From positions 1-40,159 of the forward strand of contig JAQWMQ010000018.1 in NCBI GenBank assembly GCA_029246705.1: a DNA stretch of 40,159 nt. Reading direction: 5' to 3'. Shown piece by piece: positions 30,865 through 37,556 of this stretch. The notes under the pieces are model-generated. The model did no database searches and was not told the origin of the DNA. It saw only the letters and a list, made by a program, of their open reading frames with translations. The first letter of the stretch is position 1. Each line of letters begins with the position of its first letter. The stretch comes from Phycisphaerales bacterium. GTDB taxonomy: Bacteria > Planctomycetota > Phycisphaerae > Phycisphaerales > SM1A02. A program made the translations under genes and the position numbers.

Positions 30865-32913
30865 ATGTTCAAGTTTCTTCGCCTCTATCAAGGTTGGATT
30901 CTCGCCATCTTCGGCACCTTCCTGGTGATCACCTTCCTGCTCCCGCAGGCGATCCAGGGATTGTTCCAGAGCTACGCCGTCTCGGGTGGCGACTGGGCCA
31001 CCGTCGGTGATGACGAGAATGTCACGAACGGCCAACTCCAGATGGTTCGAGGAGAACTCCTCGTCCAGGACGTGATCGGAACACAGTTTCGAACCATCCC
31101 GAACCTCCTGGGCGCGAGCAAGGACCCGAGCTACTGGTACCTCCTCAGTCGGGAAGCCGAACAGGCGGGACTCGTCGGAGGCGCCGGCGTGGGTCGCGAC
31201 TACCTGGCCAGCATGTCCCAGCAGTACATCGCCAACGGCCAGCAGGTGAGTGAGACCACGATCCTGCTCCAGATGATGGGCAGTTCGAACTTCTCGGATC
31301 GCCAGGTCTACGAGACGCTTGCCAAGGTGCAGGGCGTCGCGCAACTCGCCAATCAGTTCCAGAATGCCGCACGCTACTCGGACGAGAGAATGCGCCAGGC
31401 AGCAGCACAGCTGGTGCTTTCGGCGGACATCGACATCGTCATCATCGATGCGAAGGCCGATGGCAGTCAGAGCACGCCCACCACCACGGACACCACCACG
31501 GACACCGACACCGACACCGAAGTCGCCGCATCGGAGGAGCCCGCCACGCCCCAGGGTAACCCGGCACTTGCCGTGAACACCCCGGACGAAGCGGCCCTCG
31601 AAGCGCAGTTCCAGCTGCACAAGTCGGAAAACCCCGGCGAGGGCGAGAGCGGGTTCGGCTACAAGCTGCCCGATCGAGCCAGCATCGAGTGGATCACGGT
31701 CTCCAAGGAGGGCGTGCGCACGGCGATCACCGAAACCGCGGAGTTCGACCCGATCGAACTGCGCAAGGCGTTCATCAACGATCCCCAGGCCTACGGGGCG
31801 ACCACCGGTGCTGAACCGCCCAAGTACAGCGACTACCAGGAGCTGGTCCGCGAGCGCATGCTTCGGGACCTGATCGAGACCCGCATGGGCGAGATCGAGA
31901 AGTTCCTGTCCGACCAGACCCAGCTGCCCCGTCGCGGCCTGAACCGCCAGGGCCTGGACTACGAGCTCCCGGAGGACTGGGACCAGCAACGAGCGAATTT
32001 CGAGGTACTGGCCGCCGCACTCGGCGAGGAGTTCTCGATGCCGGCTCCCGAGAACGCACGCTCGAGGGAACTGATCAGTGCGATCGAGATCGATTCGCTT
32101 CCTGGCGTCGGCAGCTCACGAAGCACCAAGTTCGGCCGACAGCCGACGTCGGTCTCCCAGTACGTGATGGCCTCGAAGGAATTCGGCAACAACACGACGA
32201 TCCCCTCCCAGGCCGGCATCGCCGGACCGGTGTTCTCGGATGCAGCAGGGAACCTCCACATCTTCCGGGTTCTTGAAACGGACCCCGCGAGGGAAGCTCG
32301 TTCAATCGATGAGGTCAGGGATGCTGTGACCGCCGATGCGACCACCCTGGCGAGATTCGAGAAGATCAAGGCCCTGAGCGCAGAACTCGAGACCCAGGCC
32401 ATCGAGTACGGCCTGCAGCCGATCGCGGAGAACTACGACAGCCAGGTGCGCTTCGTCTCGAAGATCGCGGAAGCGGATGCACAGTTGCTGGCCTATGGCG
32501 TCAAGCAACCGACCAGGATCATCGGGCTCAGCGATCCGAAGACAGTCATCGACGCGGTCATCGAGCGGGCTTCGGAGCTGGACTACACCGTCCCGACCAC
32601 CGACATCCCGCTGAAGGATCGAACGCTGGTCATCGCCGACAAGAACGCACTTGCCATCGCCGTCGTGCAGATCAACGCGATCAAGCCGATGACCAAGGAA
32701 AGCTGGTCGGAGCTGTCAGCCAATGCAGGCGTGACCCGGGTGCTTGCCAGCGACGAGACCGCGCTGGACTTCATCAGCACCTACTCGCTCGAGGAACTCA
32801 TCAAGCGACATGATTTCAAGCTGCTTCGGGCTCGTGAGAACGACGAACTGATCGAGGATGCAGAAATCGAAGGCCTGGACGCCACCCCGGTCGAGACCAC
32901 CGAAGCCGGCTGA
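30865..32913 (+). CDS. PpiD/SurA-like membrane-anchored periplasmic folding factor
   Basis: A 682-residue protein with one N-terminal membrane helix (residues about 12-34, WILAIFGTFLVITFLLPQAIQGLF) and a large outside part, the PpiD arrangement. Residues about 45-200 resemble the SurA/PpiD N-terminal chaperone domain (NVTNGQLQMVRGELLVQDVI, then ERMRQAAAQLVLSADIDIVII). A Thr/Asp stretch (about 207-219, repeats of T-D) and an acidic linker follow. Two later stretches look like diverged parvulin modules; the clearest ends QAGIAGPVFSDAAGNLHIFRVLETDPA before a charged helix. The catalytic parvulin residues are not recognisable, so it may be a chaperone without isomerase activity. AAAGGA lies before the ATG. 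Its stop is 9 bp from the convergent gene. Confidence 0.72.
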   Translation: MFKFLRLYQGWILAIFGTFLVITFLLPQAIQGLFQSYAVSGGDWATVGDDENVTNGQLQMVRGELLVQDVIGTQFRTIPNLLGASKDPSYWYLLSREAEQAGLVGGAGVGRDYLASMSQQYIANGQQVSETTILLQMMGSSNFSDRQVYETLAKVQGVAQLANQFQNAARYSDERMRQAAAQLVLSADIDIVIIDAKADGSQSTPTTTDTTTDTDTDTEVAASEEPATPQGNPALAVNTPDEAALEAQFQLHKSENPGEGESGFGYKLPDRASIEWITVSKEGVRTAITETAEFDPIELRKAFINDPQAYGATTGAEPPKYSDYQELVRERMLRDLIETRMGEIEKFLSDQTQLPRRGLNRQGLDYELPEDWDQQRANFEVLAAALGEEFSMPAPENARSRELISAIEIDSLPGVGSSRSTKFGRQPTSVSQYVMASKEFGNNTTIPSQAGIAGPVFSDAAGNLHIFRVLETDPAREARSIDEVRDAVTADATTLARFEKIKALSAELETQAIEYGLQPIAENYDSQVRFVSKIAEADAQLLAYGVKQPTRIIGLSDPKTVIDAVIERASELDYTVPTTDIPLKDRTLVIADKNALAIAVVQINAIKPMTKESWSELSANAGVTRVLASDETALDFISTYSLEELIKRHDFKLLRARENDELIEDAEIEGLDATPVETTEAG

Positions 32914-32922
32914 GCCTGCGGT

Positions 32923-33279
32923 TCAGCTGACCCGGGAACCGGGTGGCACCGTGCCGTCGATGCCGAGTACGCGGACTTCCCGCTCCTCCTCGCCGGTGAT
33001 CTCACTCGCGGCGAGGATCATCCCCTGGCTGATCTCGCCTCGGAGCTTTCGCGGCTCGAGGTTGGCGACGATCACCACCTGCTTGCCGACCAGCGACTCC
33101 GGCTCGTACCACGCCTTGATACCGGCACAGACCTGACGACCTTCGGGGGTTCCGTCGTCCAGGGTGACCTTGAGCAACTTGTCCGCGTTGGGGTGCGGCT
33201 CGCACGCCCGGACCGTGGCCACGCGCAGGTCGATCTTGCTGAAGTGTTCGAAATCGATGGGGGGAAGCGGATCGGTCAT
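32923..33279 (-). CDS. Free-standing tRNA-binding (EMAP/MetG C-terminal-like) domain
   Basis: A 118-residue single OB-fold protein of the tRNA-binding family found at the C-terminus of methionyl-tRNA synthetase and in CsaA and Arc1p. Motifs: FSKIDLRVATVRACEPHPNADKLLKVTLDDG, then GRQVCAGIKAWYEPESLVGKQVVIVANLEPRKLRGEISQGMILAAS. The R-V-A-x-[VI] and S-x-G-M-[IL]-A strands are canonical. Free versions bind tRNA in trans or act as a chaperone (CsaA). It starts 23 bp after ileS with GAGGAA upstream, so it is likely made with IleS. Whether it serves IleS or a tail-less MetG elsewhere cannot be told here. Confidence 0.92.
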   Translation of the reverse strand: MTDPLPPIDFEHFSKIDLRVATVRACEPHPNADKLLKVTLDDGTPEGRQVCAGIKAWYEPESLVGKQVVIVANLEPRKLRGEISQGMILAASEITGEEEREVRVLGIDGTVPPGSRVS

Positions 33280-33302
33280 GAGGTTCCTCGATGTGGGGTG
33301 GT

Positions 33303-36116
33303 TCAGAGTCCGATGGCTGCGGCGTCACGATCACTCAGCAGGCCGCCGTCGGAACGCGCCCGGACGGTCCCGTCTCGTTTCCAGGATCGTTCGCAACGAA
33401 GCTCCTCGCGGAGATCCTCGATCTCGATCTCGCCGATCCCGTGTTCGAAGCGCGCTCGACTCACGCCGCAGAGATCGGCGAAGTCCTCGGCGAAGGCAGC
33501 GAAGGCATCCTCGGGGTCGGGCACCACGACGCCGGCGTCGAGCGGGTTCTCGATCCCGCGCGCCTTGGCTTCCTCGAGCGCCTTGAGGACCCCCTCCCGC
33601 TGTCGCATGATCGCGGGCCATTCGGTGGCGCTCTCGTAGGAAAGACCCAGGTGCGAGGCCTCGAAGACCTCGATGCCTTCACCGTGCAGCGAGCCGTGGA
33701 TCTCACTCGCGGTGTGGGGGATGATCGGAGCGAGCAGGCGGCAGAGCAGGTCGGCCAGCACGAAGATCGTGCTCTGGCAGGCGCGACGTCGCGATGAATC
33801 CTCGGCGTCGCAGTAGAGACGATCCTTGACCGCGACGCAGTAGGTCGCGGAAAGCGCGTCATTGCAGAAGTCGTAGATCGCGAGGTGCGCTTCACGGAAG
33901 GCGTATCGATGCAGGGCTTCCCGGACATGACGTTCGACCTGGGCGGCATGCCCGAGGATCCACCCGTCGGCGGTGTGGGGCTCGATGTCCTCGAGGGCGA
34001 CCTGGTGCTTGTCGGGTTCGAAGCCCACGAGGTTCGACAGCAGGAAACGCACGGTGTTGCGGATCTTTCGATAGCTTTCGCCGGCCAGGCGGAAGAATTC
34101 GACATCGACCTTCACGTCGTTCTCGAAGGCGAGCGAGGAGACCCACCACCGACAGACGTCCGCGCCGTAGGACTTGAGCAGCTCCTCGACGGCGAGCGCG
34201 TTGCCGCCGGACTTGGACATCTTGCGACCGTCCTTGTCGACCATGAACCCGTGGGTGATGAGGGTCCGGTACGGCGACTCGCCGGTCACCCCGATACCGG
34301 GAAGCAGCGAAGCCTGGAACCAACCGCGATGCTGGTCGGAACCTTCGAGGTAGAGATCGACCGGGAAACCCAGGTCGCGCTCCCGCATGACCGAATTCCA
34401 GCTTGAACCCGATTCGAACCAGACATCGAAGATGTCCTGCATCTTGGTGAGGCTCGAGAGATCAAGCCCCTCGGGGGCGTCGGGGTCGGAAGCGAGGTCG
34501 TAGCTGGCCAGCAGCTCTTTCGGGGTCTCGGTGAACCAGGCATCACTGCCTCGGGCACGGAACGCCTCCGCGACCGCACGCGCGCTGGCGGCGGTGAGGA
34601 AACTCTCGCCATCAGGGCGGCTGAACGCCGGGATCGGCAGTCCCCAGGCGCGTTGGCGAGAGAGACACCAGTCCGGCCGGGACTCGAGCATTCCGAGCAT
34701 TCGGTTGCGGCCCCAGGCGGGCACGAAGGAAACGGTGGTGTTGACCGCCTCGGTGGCGCGTTGTCGCAGGGAGCCGCCGTCGGCGAAGTCCTTGTCCACT
34801 CCGATGAACCACTGCTCCGTGGCGCGGAAGATCACCGGGGTCTTGCTGCGCCAGTCATGGGGATAGCTGTGGGTGAAGAGATGGTCGTGGAAGAGGTGCC
34901 CGCTTTCACGGAGCCGTTCCACCACCTCGGGGTTGGCCTTCCAGATCGAGAGGCCGCGCATCCATTCAGGCACGGTCTCGTCGTAGGTGCCGTCTCCGAG
35001 CACGGGACAGTAGACCTCGAGTCCCTCGCGCAGTCCGGTGCGGTAGTCGTCTGCGCCATGACCGGGTGCGGTGTGGACCAGGCCCGTACCGTCCTCGAGG
35101 GTCACGTAGTCGGCAAGCACCACCGGGCTTTCACGATCACAGAAGGGATGCCGGTAGCGAAGACCGTCGAGTTGGGCGCCGGTGCAGGTTCCCAGGATCT
35201 CGATCTCTTCCGCCCCGCCCATCGCGGCCACCTTCTCAAGCAGTGCCGAAGCGATGATCGTCTCACTGCCGTCGATGCGCGCCAATGCGTAGTCGAAGCG
35301 TTCGTGGACCGCGATCGCCAGGTTCGCGACCAGCGTCCAGGGCGTGGTGGTCCAGATCATGAAGGATGGCGTGGTGTCCAGTTCGACGCCGAAGACCCGA
35401 CCGACCGCTTCACGGTCGGCGGCTTCGAACTCGACGTAGATCGAACAATCCTCGCAGTCCCGGTATTCCAGTTCCGCCTCGGCAAGCGCGGTCTCGTTGT
35501 CGATCGACCAGTGCACCGGCTTCAGGTCGCGGTAGACCAGGCCGGCGGCAACGAGGTCGGCGAAGACCTCCACCGTCGCGCCTTCGAACTCCGGTTGCAT
35601 CGTGAGGTAGGGGTTGTCGTAATCGGCGAAGGTCAGGAGCCGTTCCATCTGGGTGCGCTGGCGCTTCTGGGACTTCTCGGCGTACTTGCGACATTCACGG
35701 CGAACCGCCATGCGGCGCGCATCCTCCTCGAGATCGGCGAGCTTCGCGATCTTGCCGGATTCGACGAGTTCGGTCATCACCCGATACTCGATCGGCAGTC
35801 CGTGGCAGTCCCACCCGGGGACGTAGTCACACCACTCCCCTTCCATCAGGCGAGATCGAACGACGAGGTCCTTGAGGACCTTGTTCATCAGGTGCCCGAC
35901 ATGGATGTCCCCGTTGGCGTAAGGCGGCCCGTCATGGAAGATGAACCGGGGGGCATCGGCACGCGCGGAACGCACTCGGTCGTAGAGACCGCTTGCCAGC
36001 CACTTCTTCAGTGACTGCGGTTCGTTCTGCGCCAGGTTCGCCTTCATGGGGAAGGCGGTCTTCGGCAGGTTCAGGGTCTTCTTGTAGTTGGGTTTCTCGG
36101 CCTGCTGATCGGTCAT
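33303..36116 (-). CDS. ileS: Isoleucyl-tRNA synthetase
   Basis: A 937-residue class I synthetase that charges tRNA-Ile with isoleucine. Visible: the HIGH motif as HVGH in GPPYANGDIHVGHLMNK, the editing-domain phrase TTPWTLVANLAIAVH, the KMSKS loop in DKDGRKMSKSGGNAL, and the anticodon-binding helices (RKIRNTVRFLLSNL). I choose ATG 36114-36116; the GTG just before it is an alternative. At the C-terminus the family's zinc ribbon is eroded: ELRCERSWKRDGTVRARSDGGLLSDRDAAAIGL keeps one Cys where four are usual, so zinc binding is probably lost. A TAGAAT hexamer (36145-36140) may be the -10. It is followed by the free tRNA-binding protein. Confidence 0.97.
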   Translation of the reverse strand: MTDQQAEKPNYKKTLNLPKTAFPMKANLAQNEPQSLKKWLASGLYDRVRSARADAPRFIFHDGPPYANGDIHVGHLMNKVLKDLVVRSRLMEGEWCDYVPGWDCHGLPIEYRVMTELVESGKIAKLADLEEDARRMAVRRECRKYAEKSQKRQRTQMERLLTFADYDNPYLTMQPEFEGATVEVFADLVAAGLVYRDLKPVHWSIDNETALAEAELEYRDCEDCSIYVEFEAADREAVGRVFGVELDTTPSFMIWTTTPWTLVANLAIAVHERFDYALARIDGSETIIASALLEKVAAMGGAEEIEILGTCTGAQLDGLRYRHPFCDRESPVVLADYVTLEDGTGLVHTAPGHGADDYRTGLREGLEVYCPVLGDGTYDETVPEWMRGLSIWKANPEVVERLRESGHLFHDHLFTHSYPHDWRSKTPVIFRATEQWFIGVDKDFADGGSLRQRATEAVNTTVSFVPAWGRNRMLGMLESRPDWCLSRQRAWGLPIPAFSRPDGESFLTAASARAVAEAFRARGSDAWFTETPKELLASYDLASDPDAPEGLDLSSLTKMQDIFDVWFESGSSWNSVMRERDLGFPVDLYLEGSDQHRGWFQASLLPGIGVTGESPYRTLITHGFMVDKDGRKMSKSGGNALAVEELLKSYGADVCRWWVSSLAFENDVKVDVEFFRLAGESYRKIRNTVRFLLSNLVGFEPDKHQVALEDIEPHTADGWILGHAAQVERHVREALHRYAFREAHLAIYDFCNDALSATYCVAVKDRLYCDAEDSSRRRACQSTIFVLADLLCRLLAPIIPHTASEIHGSLHGEGIEVFEASHLGLSYESATEWPAIMRQREGVLKALEEAKARGIENPLDAGVVVPDPEDAFAAFAEDFADLCGVSRARFEHGIGEIEIEDLREELRCERSWKRDGTVRARSDGGLLSDRDAAAIGL

Positions 36117-36166
36117 CACGGGTACCTCGCAAGCGGTGGATTCTAGGCGAAACCCAACGCGGTGAC

Positions 36167-36349
36167 TCAGAAGTCCGGTGTCTCGTCCTCGGGCTTGATC
36201 GCTTCATCAAGGTAAGCCTGGAACGGACCTATCTGGTAGCTGATGAAGCAGAAGGCGTGGTGCAGGGTGAACCATTCCGGATCGGTGGGATCCTTGTCCA
36301 GATCGGCGCGCAGCCGGTTCAGTTCAGCGAGCAGTTTCTCGACTTTCAA
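36167..36349 (-). CDS. Small conserved-looking protein of unknown function
   Basis: A 60-residue protein read from TTG 36347-36349, with AGAGGA 6 nt upstream. The sequence MKVEKLLAELNRLRADLDKD is a short amphipathic helix, followed by PEWFTLHHAFCFISYQIGPFQAYLDEAI, another helix rich in aromatic residues, and an acidic tail. There is no signal or metal motif. It sits 11 bp after the ZIP transporter stop and 50 bp before ileS, so it may be translated with the transporter. The good ribosome-binding site and fitting codon use argue that it is real. Confidence 0.65.
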   Translation of the reverse strand: MKVEKLLAELNRLRADLDKDPTDPEWFTLHHAFCFISYQIGPFQAYLDEAIKPEDETPDF

Positions 36350-36360
36350 GGTGGATCCTC

Positions 36361-37248
36361 TCAGTGGTCATGGTCGTGGTCATGGTCGTGGTCGTGGTCA
36401 TGGTCGTTTTGCTGGGGCGCGGATTCGCCAACGACAGCAGGCGCGGCGTGATCATGACCATGATCGTGACCGTGGTTGTGGCCTTCCAGCAGGCCAGCGC
36501 CCCAGGCGATTGCCACCCCGACGAAGAGCGCGACGGTCAGGCGGATGCGGTCGTGTTGGTGGAACTGGAGCTCAGGGAGCAGGTCCGCGCAGGCGATGCA
36601 GATGAAGGTTCCGGCACTGAAGGCAAGCGCCAACCCCGTGAACTCAGAGGAATCGGCGGCACCATCAATCAGGAAGAAGATGACCACGCCAATTGGAATC
36701 ACGAGCGCGAAGAGGCCGTTGATCGCGAGTGAAAGTGCACGCGAGGCACCATTGGCCCGCATCAGGGTGGTGATGGTGAGCGCGTCGAAGGGCTTGTGCA
36801 GGACGATGCCGAGAAACACCCCAAACCCTGCCAGTGACTCGACGGTGCTCGAGGCGGCGACCGCGGACCCCAGGGCGACGCCGGCGATCAGCGTGTGCAC
36901 GCTCAAGCCGAAGAGCGCGCTGGCCCAGCCCAGGTTGTGATTGGAGTGGGAGCAGCCACCATCGCTGGTCGGATCGGTTTCATGATGGTGGAAGCAGAAG
37001 AAGCGTTCCAGGAGGAAGAGGGTCAGGAACCCCGCAAGGACCGCGAGAAAGATCCCGTCCGCGGACCCGCCCTCATGCAGGGCGTGCGGCAGCATGTGCA
37101 GGATCGCCACGCCGATCAGGACCCCGGAGACCAGGGACAAGGCCATCTGCATGCCCCGATGGGACAGTTTCATGAGAATCGGGACCAGTCCACCGAGGAT
37201 GGAAACGGCGCCAATGAGTGCACAATAGATGATCAGTGTCGTGAGCAT
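36361..37248 (-). CDS. ZIP-family divalent metal transporter with a His/Asp-rich tail
   Basis: A 295-residue membrane transporter of the ZIP family, which brings zinc or other divalent metals into the cytoplasm. Conserved transport residues lie in SVHTLIAGVALGSAVA (H-x-x-x-D/E-type helix IV) and GIVLHKPFDALTITTLM (helix V). Histidine clusters follow: FHHHETDP in the central loop, GHNHGHDHGHDH near residue 258, and the last 14 residues are seven D-H pairs. Such tails bind metal as sensors or buffers. TACAAT (37288-37283, minus) is a possible -10; no Zur box is apparent. It starts a possible unit with the small protein and ileS. Confidence 0.92.
   Translation of the reverse strand: MLTTLIIYCALIGAVSILGGLVPILMKLSHRGMQMALSLVSGVLIGVAILHMLPHALHEGGSADGIFLAVLAGFLTLFLLERFFCFHHHETDPTSDGGCSHSNHNLGWASALFGLSVHTLIAGVALGSAVAASSTVESLAGFGVFLGIVLHKPFDALTITTLMRANGASRALSLAINGLFALVIPIGVVIFFLIDGAADSSEFTGLALAFSAGTFICIACADLLPELQFHQHDRIRLTVALFVGVAIAWGAGLLEGHNHGHDHGHDHAAPAVVGESAPQQNDHDHDHDHDHDHDH
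36364..36405. repeat. Seven hexanucleotide units encoding the (Asp-His)7 tail of the ZIP transporter
   Basis: The plus strand shows GTGGTC and ATGGTC alternating for seven units, ending at the stop codon. The His codon is CAC or CAT with no regular order and the Asp codon is always GAC. A run like this can gain or lose units by slippage without a frameshift. Confidence 0.9.
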
Positions 37249-37357
37249 GGGGCGTCTTTGCAGGGAGATGAGCGGTCAGGGCATTGTACCGTTTTTACTG
37301 CTTTTCTGATGCGTGGCGGCCCTGATCAGGTGTGGGTAGACTGGGTGGTTCACCAGC

Positions 37358-37430
37358 GGGGCGGTAGCTCAATTGGGAGAGCGCTTCGGTCGCATCGAAG
37401 AGGTTGAGGGTTCGATCCCCTTCCGCTCCA
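37358..37430 (+). tRNA. tRNA-Ala (anticodon CGC)
   Basis: A 73-nt cloverleaf. The acceptor GGGGCGG pairs with CCGCTCC, including a G3-U70 pair, the alanine identity element. The anticodon stem CTTCG/CGAAG holds loop GTCGCAT, so the anticodon is CGC, reading GCG. T arm GAGGG-TTCGATC-CCCTT. The discriminator is A and CCA is not encoded. TAGACT at 37337-37342 could be the -10, about 15 nt upstream. A 14-bp terminator follows. Confidence 0.96.
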
Positions 37431-37438
37431 TGACCCCC

Positions 37439-37470
37439 ACCAGACCCCGGCCCCTGGGCCGGGGTCTGGT
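37439..37470 (+). terminator. Terminator of tRNA-Ala
   Basis: A perfect 14-bp stem (37439-37452 with 37457-37470) and a 4-nt loop, 8 nt beyond the tRNA. The following tract is TCGTCTCCTC, only partly U-rich. The stem is long and very GC-rich. Confidence 0.75.
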
Positions 37471-37544
37471 TCGTCTCCTCCCTGCGTGCTCCATCGGTTC
37501 ATCCCCAAAGAGAAGCTTGTTCGGAGCCTTCCTCGGGAGCCCGC

Positions 37545-37550
37545 TACACT
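37545..37550 (+). promoter_or_regulatory. -10-like hexamer 6 nt before the mutS ATG
   Basis: TACACT, then TGTTTC, then ATG. A TTGTTC at 37517-37522 is 22 nt upstream, too far for a normal -35. No ribosome-binding site. Confidence 0.45.
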
Positions 37551-37556
37551 TGTTTC

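Noticed and set aside
36364-36487. Repeats in the ZIP gene as a CRISPR-like or tandem noncoding array
   Set aside because: Units are 6 bp, contiguous, in frame and encode His/Asp; no spacers.
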